Origin: an uncultured Prevotellaceae bacterium
Lineage (GTDB): Bacteria > Bacteroidota > Bacteroidia > Bacteroidales > Bacteroidaceae
Reading direction: 5' to 3'
NCBI GenBank assembly: GCA_902774815.1
Contig: CACYJV010000011.1
Location: 1-64,000, forward strand
Length of the DNA: 64,000 nt
Shown piece after piece: positions 53,868-62,778 of this stretch. Every line of letters starts with the position of its first letter. The stretch's first letter is position 1. The position numbers were made by a program, and so were the translations under genes. Below the pieces are notes generated by a model. The model worked only from the letters and a program-made list of their open reading frames with translations, made no database searches and had not been told where the DNA came from.

Positions 53868-56093
53868 GTGAATAAGAAGTCTGCCTTCTCAATGCTACTC
53901 ATCGGGATTGCCATTTTCATCCTGACAGGTTGTTCCGCCACACGTTTTGTGCCGGAGGATGAACACATGCTTACTGCCGTCGCGATGGAGTCCGATCCAA
54001 AAGGTTTCAATACGGCTCGCCTTGAGCCCTACGTTCGTCAGAAGGCTAACAGCAAGTGGTTCTCGCTCTTCAAGATACCGCTCGGAACCTACTCCTTGGC
54101 AGGTCGCGACACGACGAAATGGATCAATCGGACGTTGCGTCGTATAGGTGAAAAACCCGTTATCTTTGATACCTTGCAGGCACAACTGACTTGCAACGAC
54201 CTGCGGACGGCCATGCGCAACATGGGTTATCTACATTCAGACGTGAGTCTTGCCACACATGTGAAAGGCAAGAAGCTCAAGGCTGTCTATACGTTGCATC
54301 CTGGCGCACCCTATGACATTCGCCACGTGGCATACGACATTGCCGACGAGAACATAGCTGAACTCATTGAAAGCCAAGATAGTAAGGGACTTCAAATCAA
54401 AGAGGGAGAGCCTTTCACAGTGGAACGCCTCGATGCAGAGCGCAAGCGACTGACCACTTTCCTCATGAATCGTGGCTACTACCGGTTCCATAAGGACTTC
54501 ATCAGCTTTAGTGTGGACACTGCAGCAGGCAGCAATCTTGTCGACGTGACGCTCCATCTGGCACGCTATCGTGCCAATAGCTCCTCGCCAGAGCAGAACC
54601 ATCCCCAATATGTGGTGCGTCAAGTCAACTATCCGCAGGTGCCGTTGCGCCAGCGTGTTCTTGAAAACAATACTGCCATTCAGCTCGGTATGCCATTCAG
54701 CAATGCCGATCTGCAGCGCACCTACAACAACTTTGCCCGCCTGCAGGCCGTGAAGTACACCAATATTAAATATGTTGAGGTGCCCGATTCCCAGAAGCTT
54801 GACTGCGAAGTCCTGCTCAACATGAACAAACCGTCGACGCTGTCCTTCCAACCCGAAGGTACGAACACGGCCGGCGACTTGGGAGCTGCGGCTTCGCTGA
54901 CCTATGCCAACCGCAACCTGTTCCGTGGGTCTGAGGTGCTTAGCGTTCAGTTGCGTGCCGCATTCGAAGCCATCACCGGACTTGAGGGTTATCAGAACAA
55001 GGACTACAAGGAGTATGGATTGGAGACCAAGTTGGCATTCCCACGCATGGTGGCTCCATTCCTGTCGCGCCAGTTCACGAGACGAAGCACCGCCACCAGC
55101 GAGTTGTCGTTTGCCTACAACATGCAGAACCGCCCGGAATTTCACCGTCGTGTATTCTCTGCGGCTTGGCGCTATCGTTGGAGTCGTGAGCACAGGCCTG
55201 CCGCTGCCGACCGCTCTCCACACAATTTGCAATACCGATTCGACCTCATCGACATGAACTACGTGCACATGCCGTGGATCAGTCCTACCTTCAAGCACGA
55301 CTATCTCGATAGTGTCAGCAACCGAAATGCCATTCTTCGCTACAACTATGAGGACCTTTTCATCATGAAAATCGGTTTCGGCATCACTTATACCCATGCC
55401 AACTACGCCCTCAGAGCCAATGTGGAGACGGCGGGCAACCTGCTCAATGCCCTTTCAGGCGTAGCCCATTTCAAAACCAACGCGAATGGTCAGCACACGC
55501 TTTTCAACATTGCCTATGCCCAGTACGTGAAGTTCGATTTTGACTACACGCACCTTTGGGCTTTCGATAGCCACAACCAACTCGTGGCACATGCCGACCT
55601 TGGTGTGGCATGGCCCTATGGCAACAGTACCATCCTACCTTTTGAAAAGCGCTACTTTGCCGGTGGTGCCAACTCGGTTCGTGGTTGGAGCGTACGCGGA
55701 CTGGGCCCTGGACGCTTCAGGGGGACGGATGGCCGCATCGACTTCATCAATCAAACCGGCGACATGAAGCTCTATCTGAGTATGGAGTACCGCACTTTCC
55801 TCTTCTGGAAGTTCAACGGAGCAGCCTTCGTCGATGCCGGTAATATCTGGACCTTGCGCAACTATCCCGATCAACCCGGTGGTCAGTTCCGGCTGAATCA
55901 TTTCTATGAGCAACTTGCTGTGGCCTATGGTCTTGGTCTTCGACTCAATTTCGACTACTTCATCCTGCGTTTTGACTTTGCCATGAAGGCCATCAATCCC
56001 TCCTATAGCAACAATCACGAACACTACGCCATCCTGCATCCTCGCTTTGGTCGCGACTTCCAGTTCCATTTTGCTGTAGGTTTGCCGTTCTGA
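53868..56093 (+). CDS. tamL: Outer-membrane translocation/assembly lipoprotein TamL
   Basis: A 741-residue BamA/TamA-superfamily outer-membrane protein. The lipobox is LTGC (Cys near residue 22). Two or three POTRA domains lie at about 30-310 (RFVPEDEHMLTAVAME, DLRTAMRNMGYLHSDV, TFLMNRGYYRF), then a C-terminal 16-strand barrel ending FHFAVGLPF, with the conserved 'F-x-G-G-x-x-x-x-R-G-W' motif visible as YFAGGANSVRGWSVRGLGPG near 597-616. Lipidated TamA-like proteins are typical of Bacteroidetes, where they are thought to work with TamB. GTG 53868 is the start; TrmH is divergent. Confidence 0.9.
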   Translation: MNKKSAFSMLLIGIAIFILTGCSATRFVPEDEHMLTAVAMESDPKGFNTARLEPYVRQKANSKWFSLFKIPLGTYSLAGRDTTKWINRTLRRIGEKPVIFDTLQAQLTCNDLRTAMRNMGYLHSDVSLATHVKGKKLKAVYTLHPGAPYDIRHVAYDIADENIAELIESQDSKGLQIKEGEPFTVERLDAERKRLTTFLMNRGYYRFHKDFISFSVDTAAGSNLVDVTLHLARYRANSSSPEQNHPQYVVRQVNYPQVPLRQRVLENNTAIQLGMPFSNADLQRTYNNFARLQAVKYTNIKYVEVPDSQKLDCEVLLNMNKPSTLSFQPEGTNTAGDLGAAASLTYANRNLFRGSEVLSVQLRAAFEAITGLEGYQNKDYKEYGLETKLAFPRMVAPFLSRQFTRRSTATSELSFAYNMQNRPEFHRRVFSAAWRYRWSREHRPAAADRSPHNLQYRFDLIDMNYVHMPWISPTFKHDYLDSVSNRNAILRYNYEDLFIMKIGFGITYTHANYALRANVETAGNLLNALSGVAHFKTNANGQHTLFNIAYAQYVKFDFDYTHLWAFDSHNQLVAHADLGVAWPYGNSTILPFEKRYFAGGANSVRGWSVRGLGPGRFRGTDGRIDFINQTGDMKLYLSMEYRTFLFWKFNGAAFVDAGNIWTLRNYPDQPGGQFRLNHFYEQLAVAYGLGLRLNFDYFILRFDFAMKAINPSYSNNHEHYAILHPRFGRDFQFHFAVGLPF

Positions 56094-56327
56094 TGCTGGT
56101 CGTTGGATGCAGTAGTATTTTCCATTATTTTCACTTTTTGCGATTGCAATCCCTGCGCTTTTCGCTCATCTCACCGACGTAGAATACATGCGTTTTATCG
56201 AGAAATACTACGAATTTACCGAATTGGTGAATGCTTTTGTATGGGAAAAGCCGAACTGAGTCGTCACATGAAGGCTGTGAAGCCCCCTTTCGGCGACCAT
56301 GCTAAGATTTTTGAAACAAGAAAAAGC

Positions 56328-56948
56328 TTAGCGCTTCTTCAGGTAATGGCGGGCAACAAGGACCACGATGGCCAGACCAACAAGGCCGAGGATGACAATC
56401 TTGATGTAGTGTCCGTAGCGGGTAAGGCTTTCGTAGAGTTGCTCCTGAGGCACGATGGCCTGCATATACCAGCCCAGAACGGCCAGCACGGAGTGCCAAA
56501 GACCGGCACCGATGGTCGTGTAGAGCAGGAATTTCCAATAGCCCATGCGTGCCATACCGGCAGGAATAGAGATGAGATGGCGTATGACTGGCACGAAACG
56601 ACCAGTGAGCGTGGCCACGATGCCGTGGCGATTGAAGTAGCGTTCGCTTTTCTCTACCTTTTCTTGATTGAGCAGACAAAGGTGTCCCCAACGGCTGTTG
56701 GCAAAGCGATAGATGATGGGGCGGCCCAAATAGCGTCCTGCAAAGTAGTTGATGGTAGCCCCGCAGTCGGCACCGATGGTAGCTGCCAGAATGACAAGCC
56801 ACACGTTGAGATGGCCGCTGGCAGCAAAGTAGGCGGCAGGCGGCACCACAAACTCAGAGGGAACGGGGATGACCGTACTCTCAAGAAGCATCAGAAACCA
56901 TATCCAATAGTAGTTGAGGTGTTCGAGAATGAATTGGTAGAATTCCAT
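56328..56948 (-). CDS. DedA-family membrane protein
   Basis: A 206-residue DedA protein with five or six hydrophobic segments. Hallmarks are the acidic ESTVIPVPSEFVVPPAAYFA segment near 23-42, GADCGATINYFAGRYLGRP near 59-77 (re-entrant loop), and the basic GRFVPVIRHLISIPAGMARM near 116-135, which corresponds to the family motif F-x-R-x-x-P-x-x-R-x-x-x-x-x-x-A-G. The family moves lipids such as undecaprenyl phosphate or polar lipids and depends on proton motive force. It sits 23 bases after a TPR gene on the same strand. The 234-base gap between it and tamL has no terminator hairpin I can support. Confidence 0.93.
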   Translation of the reverse strand: MEFYQFILEHLNYYWIWFLMLLESTVIPVPSEFVVPPAAYFAASGHLNVWLVILAATIGADCGATINYFAGRYLGRPIIYRFANSRWGHLCLLNQEKVEKSERYFNRHGIVATLTGRFVPVIRHLISIPAGMARMGYWKFLLYTTIGAGLWHSVLAVLGWYMQAIVPQEQLYESLTRYGHYIKIVILGLVGLAIVVLVARHYLKKR

Positions 56949-56971
56949 TACTGTTTGTACTTGTTTGTTGA

Positions 56972-58417
56972 TTAGATGAGGGGTGTGTTGCCTTCAAGCA
57001 GCCATTGGTAGTAGTCTTTCACTTCAAGATCAGGTGGAAAGACATCGGAAAGCACCAACTGAGCCTCATAAGGGTTCTTCTCGATGGCCATTTTTACGGC
57101 CTCAAGGAACTCGTCGTCCTTGTGCAGGGCATAGCAGCAGAGTGCTTCGTAGGAGTATCCTTCGTTCCAGCTGTCGTCAGTATTCCTTCTCAGGAACTGG
57201 AACATGCGATAGGAATGGTCGTAGAGACGCAGGTCGTACGTGCTGATGGCGATTTTCAGAAATATCTTTGGCGATCCGTCGGAGTGCTTGAGCGCCTGTA
57301 TGTAGGCATCGCGTCCTTCTTTTATCTGCCCCATTGACATGAGCAGATGGCCACGCATGACGAGCACTTCGTCGTTGTCGGCATCGGGTATCTCTGCCAT
57401 TTTGTCATTATAGCTCATCGCCTTTTCACTATCGTGCTTGAGGGCGTAGGCCAATGCCAGCTCGTTATAGATGTCGAGAAGATTAGCGTTGGATGCCGGC
57501 TGGTGTTGAAGTGCCACTTTCTCTGCCTGGAGATAGAAGGCAATAGCATCATCGATTGACTCGTCGTTGAGGCAGCAGACACCTTCAAAGAGATAGCCCA
57601 CTTCGTCGTCGGGATACAGCTCGCTGAAGCGGTGGTAATAGTTTCGCGCCTCGGTGTAGTTGCCCAGTCGCAAGAGTCCGTTAGCTTTGTTAAGTAGAGC
57701 ATCGGGATCTTCTGGATTGATGGCAATGGAATATTCGCTGCTTTCGATGGATTCACGTGCGTTGCCCTTCAGGAGTTGAGTCGAGGCAAGGCTGTTCCAA
57801 TAAGGTGCTGAGAAAGGGTCGCGGTCGAGAAGCTCGTTGAATATGCGCTCACTCTCTTCGTAATTACCTTTGTGCAGGGCGATTTTGCCTTGCAGCTGTT
57901 TGTAGTCGTCGGCCTCGTAGTCGGTCGACCGCTCCAGCCAAGTGGCTGCTATGTCGTAGCAATTGTAGTCGGCAAAGAGCATGGCCGAGTCCACATAGAA
58001 GTCGTCGCGCTCCTCTTCGTCGTCGATCTTGCTGACGACGTCGTTCAGATACTGGTCGGCATCGTCGGGCCGTTTGTCGGCTAACATGATTTCAGCGACG
58101 ATGTAGTAGTATTCGAACGATGTCGTATCGACAATCTGGCTGACGTATTGCTGAGCCATGGCGATGTCGTTGTTGTTGAACAAAGCCATGCGTGCACGCA
58201 GGGCAAGCAGTATGTCCGACCCTGGGAACATGCTCAATCCATGCTCCAAGACATTAGTAGCTTCGACGCCATTGCCGAGCATTTGGTAATACTCGGCAAT
58301 GTCGGCAAGTTCTTCGGGTTCCATGTAGAGGCTCCGTCCGTCGGCCTTGGCGGCTTCATAGCGGGCGAGTATCTGTTGAAACTCTTTACTTTCGTAATAT
58401 TTATCGGAAAACTTCAA
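56972..58417 (-). CDS. Tetratricopeptide repeat protein
   Basis: A 481-residue acidic, soluble protein consisting almost wholly of TPR-type helical repeats, for example IAEYYQMLGNGVEATNVL (43-60), LQGKIALHKGNYEESERIF (174-192), PYWNSLASTQLLKGNARESI (203-222), NKANGLLRLGNYTEARNYY (243-261) and YNELALAYALKHDSEKAMSY (318-337). No signal peptide or membrane helix is visible, so it is probably cytosolic, although its role is unknown. Homologues of this length are widespread in Bacteroidales next to dedA or glnS. It follows glnS by 25 bases and precedes dedA by 23, so the three may be one operon. Confidence 0.85.
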   Translation of the reverse strand: MKFSDKYYESKEFQQILARYEAAKADGRSLYMEPEELADIAEYYQMLGNGVEATNVLEHGLSMFPGSDILLALRARMALFNNNDIAMAQQYVSQIVDTTSFEYYYIVAEIMLADKRPDDADQYLNDVVSKIDDEEERDDFYVDSAMLFADYNCYDIAATWLERSTDYEADDYKQLQGKIALHKGNYEESERIFNELLDRDPFSAPYWNSLASTQLLKGNARESIESSEYSIAINPEDPDALLNKANGLLRLGNYTEARNYYHRFSELYPDDEVGYLFEGVCCLNDESIDDAIAFYLQAEKVALQHQPASNANLLDIYNELALAYALKHDSEKAMSYNDKMAEIPDADNDEVLVMRGHLLMSMGQIKEGRDAYIQALKHSDGSPKIFLKIAISTYDLRLYDHSYRMFQFLRRNTDDSWNEGYSYEALCCYALHKDDEFLEAVKMAIEKNPYEAQLVLSDVFPPDLEVKDYYQWLLEGNTPLI

Positions 58418-58442
58418 GTGTCTGTTCGTTGGTGTTACGAGT

Positions 58443-60188
58443 TTAGAAACTCTTCAGTCCTACAGTCTTGTTGAACACGATGTGTTCAGGAGTGCTGTCA
58501 AGGTCGGCCATGAAGTAGCCGATGCGCTGGAACTGCAGGTACTGACCGGGTTTCATGGTGGCGGCGAAGGGCTCCACATAGCATTCGCTCAGCACGTGCA
58601 GGGAGTCGGGATTGATGATCTGCTTCATCGCTGTGACGGCATCGCATTGCTGCTCTTCGCGGATGGCGGCCATGTCGTCGCGCGGATTCTCAACCTTCCA
58701 CAGTCGCTCGTAGAGCCTTACTTCGGCCTTGACGGCATGTGCACAGCTGACCCAGTGGAGCGTCTTGCCCTTGATCTTGCGATTAGCACCGGGCATACCG
58801 CTACGTGTCTCGGAGTCATAGGTGCAGTAGATGGTGGTGATACGGCCGTCGGCATCTTGGTCGAAGGGGTGCTCCTCGTCGCATTTGATAATGTATGCAT
58901 TCTTCAGACGTACCTCTTTGCCAGGGGCCAGGCGCATGAACTTCTTCTCGGCAACGGTCTGGAAGTCGTCGCGCTCAATCCAAATCTCACGTCCAAACTC
59001 TACGGTGTGGGTTCCATCGGCTTCGTTTTCAGGATTGTTGATGGCGGTGAGCTGCTCGATCTGGCCTTCTGGATAGTTGGTGATGACCACGCGAACAGGA
59101 TCGAGCACGGCCGAGACGCGGATGGCACGGCCGTTGAGGTCGTCGCGAACGGCACTCTCCAGCAGCTGAATCTCATTGAGGGCGTCGTAAGTGGTGTAAC
59201 CAATCTTCTTGATGAACTTCAGGATGCTTTCAGGGCTATAGCCGCGACGACGGAAACCGCAGATAGTCGGCATGCGAGGATCGTCCCACCCGCTGACGAG
59301 ATGCTCGTTGACCAAGGCCAACAGATTGCGCTTCGACATCAGCGTATAGCTCAGGTTCAGCTTGTTGAACTCAGTCTGGCGGGGACGGTTGTCCTCTATG
59401 TTGTCGGTCTCGCCCTTCCATTCCTTCATCCACGTCACGAACAGGTCGTAGAGGGGACGATGTTCGACAAACTCGAGGGTGCACAGCGAATGGGTGACAC
59501 CTTCAAGATAGTCGCACTGTCCATGGGTGAAGTCGTACATGGGGTAGGCGTTCCATTTCGAACCCGTTTTCACGTGGGGAATGTTCAGGACGCGGTAGAT
59601 GAGCGGATCGCGGAAGAGCATGTTGGGGTGAGCCATGTCGATTTTGGCACGCAGCACGAGTGTGCCTGGCTGACATTCGCCGCTGTTCATGAACTCGAAC
59701 AGGCGCAGGTTCTCCTCAACGGGACGATCGCGATAGGGACTGTTCTGTCCAGGCGAGGTCGTGGTGCCTTTCTGCTGTGCAATCACCTCGGCACTCTGCT
59801 CGTCGACGTAGGCACGGCCTTGCTTGATGAGCCATACGGCAAAGTCCCACAACTCCTGGAAGTAGTCGCTGGCATAATAGACGTTTGCCCACTTGAAGCC
59901 AAGCCACTTGATGTCGTGCTCGATGCTCTCAATGTACTCGGTATCCTCTTTTTGTGGATTGGTGTCGTCGAAGCGCAGGTTGCAAATGCCACCGTAATTC
60001 TCGGCAACTCCGAAGTCCATGGCTATGGCTTTGGCGTGACCGATGTGCAGATAGCCGTTGGGTTCCGGCGGGAAGCGTGTCTGCAGGCGTCCTCCGTTCT
60101 TGCCTTCTGCGAGGTCTTTTTCGACAATCTGTTCAACAAAACTCAGCGATTTACGCTCTTCAATGGGGTTCTCGTCTTTCGTTACCAT
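58443..60188 (-). CDS. glnS: Glutaminyl-tRNA synthetase
   Basis: A 581-residue class I aminoacyl-tRNA synthetase charging tRNA-Gln. HIGH-type motif PPEPNGYLHIGHAK near 41-54; FDDTNPQKEDTEYIESI near 73-89 (binding of acceptor end); KMSKS-type motif VMSKRNLL near 275, with LVSGWDDPRMPTICGFRRRGY after it; beta-barrel anticodon domains from about 345 on. The GlnRS identity, as opposed to GluRS, is indicated by the eukaryote-like layout and length, so this organism can charge Gln directly. A TAATTTTG box lies 49 bases upstream, followed further up by 22-bp array C. Confidence 0.95.
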   Translation of the reverse strand: MVTKDENPIEERKSLSFVEQIVEKDLAEGKNGGRLQTRFPPEPNGYLHIGHAKAIAMDFGVAENYGGICNLRFDDTNPQKEDTEYIESIEHDIKWLGFKWANVYYASDYFQELWDFAVWLIKQGRAYVDEQSAEVIAQQKGTTTSPGQNSPYRDRPVEENLRLFEFMNSGECQPGTLVLRAKIDMAHPNMLFRDPLIYRVLNIPHVKTGSKWNAYPMYDFTHGQCDYLEGVTHSLCTLEFVEHRPLYDLFVTWMKEWKGETDNIEDNRPRQTEFNKLNLSYTLMSKRNLLALVNEHLVSGWDDPRMPTICGFRRRGYSPESILKFIKKIGYTTYDALNEIQLLESAVRDDLNGRAIRVSAVLDPVRVVITNYPEGQIEQLTAINNPENEADGTHTVEFGREIWIERDDFQTVAEKKFMRLAPGKEVRLKNAYIIKCDEEHPFDQDADGRITTIYCTYDSETRSGMPGANRKIKGKTLHWVSCAHAVKAEVRLYERLWKVENPRDDMAAIREEQQCDAVTAMKQIINPDSLHVLSECYVEPFAATMKPGQYLQFQRIGYFMADLDSTPEHIVFNKTVGLKSF

Positions 60189-60236
60189 ATGTTTGCTGTT
60201 ATCTTATGATTTCTTGTTCAATTACGTTTCAACCTG

Positions 60237-60244
60237 CAAAATTA
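60237..60244 (-). promoter_or_regulatory. -7 box for the glnS operon
   Basis: Minus-strand TAATTTTG, 49 bases before the ATG. Array C begins about 75 bases further upstream. Confidence 0.55.
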
Positions 60245-60317
60245 CAAAAAAGATTGTAAACTTTCGGTCTCTCTGGCGTTTTTTTCAAAAAAAGCGGTAT
60301 AATTACAGGAAAAACAG

Positions 60318-60553
60318 TGTCGCTTTATAGTCGTAAAGCATAGCTTTATACCCCTATAGAGCATAGCTTTGTACCCCTATAAAGCATTGCTTTCTGACCT
60401 CTGGAGCATAGCTTTCTGACCTGTAAGTCATAGCTTTGTTAGTGTTAAAGCATAGCTCTGCAACTATTAGAGCATAGCTCTTTAGTCATTAGAGTATAGT
60501 TCTTTGACTATCAAAGTATTGCTTTGTTGAAATTAATGCCTTGCTCAATGGTC
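60318..60553. repeat. 22-bp array C (ten to eleven imperfect units)
   Basis: Units such as TAAAGCATAGCTTTATACCC, TAGAGCATAGCTCTTTAGTC and CAAAGTATTGCTTTGTTG repeat with the reference G at 60322, 60343, 60366, 60389, 60411, 60433, 60455, 60477, 60499, 60521 and 60543: mostly 22, with one 21 and two 23. Paired changes (AGAGC with GCTCT) conserve the arms in some units. It fills most of the 390-base gap 60189-60578 between prmA's 3' end and the glnS promoter, so it is noncoding and lies between two leftward genes. Confidence 0.88.
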
Positions 60554-60578
60554 GAAATGCCGCTGAAACGCCCTCGCG

Positions 60579-61448
60579 TTAACGCTTGAAGGTGACGCAT
60601 GCCCAGTTGTTTTCGGTCGTCGTGCCTACGGGATGGAGTCCATGTTTCTGGGCCTCGGTGGTGATGAGGGCGACGTCTTCCTCGTAGAATCCGCTCAGGA
60701 TGAGCGTTCCATCTGTGGCAAGTACCTCGGCAAAGTGGCGCATGTCGGCCAGCAGAATGTTGCGGTTGATGTTGGCCAACACCACATCGAAAACGCCGCT
60801 CACATGGGAGAGCACACTCGAATCGCCACATAAGGCGGTGATGCAGCTGACGTCGTTCAGCTCGGCATTGTGCAGGGTGTTCTCCACACTCCATTCGTCG
60901 ATGTCGTAGGCGATAGCTTCGCGGGCTCCGCATTTAGCTGCTACGATGGCCAAAATGCCTGTGCCACAGCCACAATCGAGCACGCGTTTGCCCTCCAAAG
61001 GTAAGTCCAGCAGGCGAGACACGACCATGCGGGTGGTCTCGTGGGTGCCGGTTCCAAATGCCATACGGGCCTCAATCCCGATGCGGAGGGGGGCCAGATG
61101 GGCACAAAGCGGGGTGTCGCCCTGCTGCCGGGCATCGTAAATGATGCAACGTTCGTCGATGATGATAGGGTCGAAGCCTTGTTCCTCCCACGTCTCGTTC
61201 CAGTCTTGATCTTCCACTTCGCTCACTTCGTAGCTGATGTCGACGCCCTCGATGGGGAATGACTGGATGGCTTCGTCCAGCTGTACGGCATGGAAGAGGT
61301 CGGCCTGCACATAGCCCTTCAGGCCTTCTTCTGTGTCCTCGAACGATTCGAAGCCTGCTTCGCCAGCTGCATCGGCCAGCAATTCGCGACACGTCTGCAT
61401 GAGTGCTTCGTCGCATCTTATTTTGAAGTCAACGGCATTGTATTTCAT
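60579..61448 (-). CDS. prmA: Ribosomal protein L11 methyltransferase
   Basis: A 289-residue SAM-dependent methyltransferase that trimethylates L11. The N-terminal L11-binding domain (about 1-95) precedes WNETWEEQGFDPIIIDERCI, the AFGTGTHETTRMV segment near 147-159 (typical of PrmA), motif I VLDCGCGTGILAIVAAK near 172-188, and ANINRN near 240. ATG 61448 (MKYNAVDFKIRC) is chosen; the frame runs open to 62309, but that part is antisense to the Tyr/Trp-rich gene. A TAATTTTG box lies 24 bases upstream. Confidence 0.93.
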   Translation of the reverse strand: MKYNAVDFKIRCDEALMQTCRELLADAAGEAGFESFEDTEEGLKGYVQADLFHAVQLDEAIQSFPIEGVDISYEVSEVEDQDWNETWEEQGFDPIIIDERCIIYDARQQGDTPLCAHLAPLRIGIEARMAFGTGTHETTRMVVSRLLDLPLEGKRVLDCGCGTGILAIVAAKCGAREAIAYDIDEWSVENTLHNAELNDVSCITALCGDSSVLSHVSGVFDVVLANINRNILLADMRHFAEVLATDGTLILSGFYEEDVALITTEAQKHGLHPVGTTTENNWACVTFKR

Positions 61449-61471
61449 TGCTGATACGTTAAATTTCTCTG

Positions 61472-61479
61472 CAAAATTA
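61472..61479 (-). promoter_or_regulatory. -7 box for prmA
   Basis: Minus-strand TAATTTTG, 24 bases before the ATG, leaving a leader of about 18 bases. Confidence 0.6.
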
Positions 61480-61521
61480 TAAAAAATAGGGAAAAACCTA
61501 CCATTGTTTAGGGTTTTTCCG

Positions 61522-61552
61522 TATTTTTGCATTAAAATTAGCATTATTTTTG
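61522..61552 (+). promoter_or_regulatory. Twin -7 boxes before the Tyr/Trp-rich gene
   Basis: TATTTTTG occurs twice, at 61522-61529 and 61545-61552, 23 bases apart, about 110 and 90 bases before the ATG at 61641. They may be alternative promoters with a leader of roughly 85 bases, longer than elsewhere in the window. Confidence 0.45.
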
Positions 61553-61640
61553 CATCGTGAAAGAGTGGATAGCGGCTTTTTAAGCATTTGCTGCCACACT
61601 TGACAGATAAATAAAGAATAATAATTAAAAAGGAGTAACA

Positions 61641-62687
61641 ATGAAAATGAAAAAGATTTTTCTGTTTTTCGTCCTCGCTGGAGCGATGCCACTTTCGATG
61701 ATGGCTCAGGACGACGACCTTTACTTCACCCCTTCGAAGAGTAAGGCCGAGAAGAAGAGCTCCTATCAGGATAAGCCTGCTTACTATGTAGGCTCCACAC
61801 GCGACGTCGATGAGTACAACCGCCACGGCAAGTTCCGCAGCCGCTTCCAGAAAGTGGGTGTCGATTCGCTTGGCAATGACATCATCGAGTTCCAGGCTGG
61901 TACGGGTATCTATCCCGACACTTCGTATGTCGATACGATGTGGGTGGCTCCCAAGCAGTACAAAAACGAAGACGAGGACTACACCTATAGCCGTCGGATG
62001 AGTCGCTGGGATGACTACTATGGTTGGTACGATCCCTGGTTCTATGGCCATTGGGGATGGCGTCCGTGGGGCTATCACGGCTGGTACGGCCCTTGGTACT
62101 CCGGCTATTATGGCTGGTATGATCCTTGGTACGATCCCTGGTACTATGGTTACTACGGCTGGGGCTATGGCTGGGGCTATCCCTACTACCATGGTTACTA
62201 TGGCTGGTACGATCCTTGGTACTATGGCTACAACGGCTGGGGTGGACGCTACTATAGCGGCAATATCGGCTATGCCTACACTGATGGGGTGACCGGAACC
62301 CGCAACCATGGATATGCTTCCTATGGACGTAACAACAGCGGATCCTTCAACGGACGCTCACGTTCCTATTCTGCAGGTACGTTCGGAGGCTCGCGTGCTG
62401 GCACGTTCGGCTCGCGTTCGACGGCCTCGCGCAGCAACAATGGCAGCATTCGCGTGAACACTCGCAGCGGTGGATCAGGCTACAGTAGCACACCAAGCGG
62501 CAACTTTGGCGGATCACGCTCCAGTAGTTCCAGCTATGGAGGCAGCTACAGCGCACCTGCGCGCAGCAGTTCCTCCAGCGGTAGTTACAGCGGAGGCGGT
62601 GGTGGCAGCTTCGGCGGCTCCCGTTCTTCTGGCGGAGGCGGCGGTGGTGGTCGCTCTGGAGGTGGCGGCTTTGGCGGACGACGCTAA
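61641..62687 (+). CDS. Exported Tyr/Trp/Gly-rich repeat protein with Ser/Gly/Arg tail
   Basis: A 348-residue secreted protein. Signal peptide 1-22 (ending MMAQ), then a normal-looking segment (23-120) with YVGSTRDVDEYNRHGKFRSR and DTMWVAPKQYKNEDED. Residues about 124-215 are made almost only of Tyr, Trp, Gly, Pro, Asp and His, with YYGWYDPW repeated three times and variants such as GWYGPWYSG; residues about 230-348 are low-complexity Ser/Gly/Arg ending GGGFGGRR. I recognise no enzyme family. The aromatic/Gly/Arg composition is that of proteins that self-associate, so a matrix or surface-coat role is conceivable. Transcribed toward the OmpP1/FadL-like gene 91 bases on, possibly one operon. Confidence 0.8.
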   Translation: MKMKKIFLFFVLAGAMPLSMMAQDDDLYFTPSKSKAEKKSSYQDKPAYYVGSTRDVDEYNRHGKFRSRFQKVGVDSLGNDIIEFQAGTGIYPDTSYVDTMWVAPKQYKNEDEDYTYSRRMSRWDDYYGWYDPWFYGHWGWRPWGYHGWYGPWYSGYYGWYDPWYDPWYYGYYGWGYGWGYPYYHGYYGWYDPWYYGYNGWGGRYYSGNIGYAYTDGVTGTRNHGYASYGRNNSGSFNGRSRSYSAGTFGGSRAGTFGSRSTASRSNNGSIRVNTRSGGSGYSSTPSGNFGGSRSSSSSYGGSYSAPARSSSSSGSYSGGGGGSFGGSRSSGGGGGGGRSGGGGFGGRR

Positions 62688-62778
62688 GCAATGGCACAAA
62701 TGGAGTGGGGCAGGCTGTGCTGCCTGCCCACCTTATTAAATAAACATCAACACAATCAGAAATAAAGCAATTACATCA

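Noticed and set aside
56188-56259. A 23-residue ORF between tamL and the DedA gene
   Set aside because: It starts with ATG and is aromatic-rich, but there is no promoter or conserved feature visible, and chance ORFs of this size are common.
58482-60209. A 575-residue open frame on the plus strand opposite glnS
   Set aside because: It mirrors glnS codon for codon on the opposite strand, has no recognisable motif, and glnS has clear HIGH and KMSKS motifs. High-GC third positions of glnS keep the antisense frame open.
61449-62309. N-terminal extension of PrmA by 287 residues
   Set aside because: This part is antisense to the Tyr/Trp-rich gene (valine/isoleucine-rich mirror of its repeats) and PrmA is complete from 61448.
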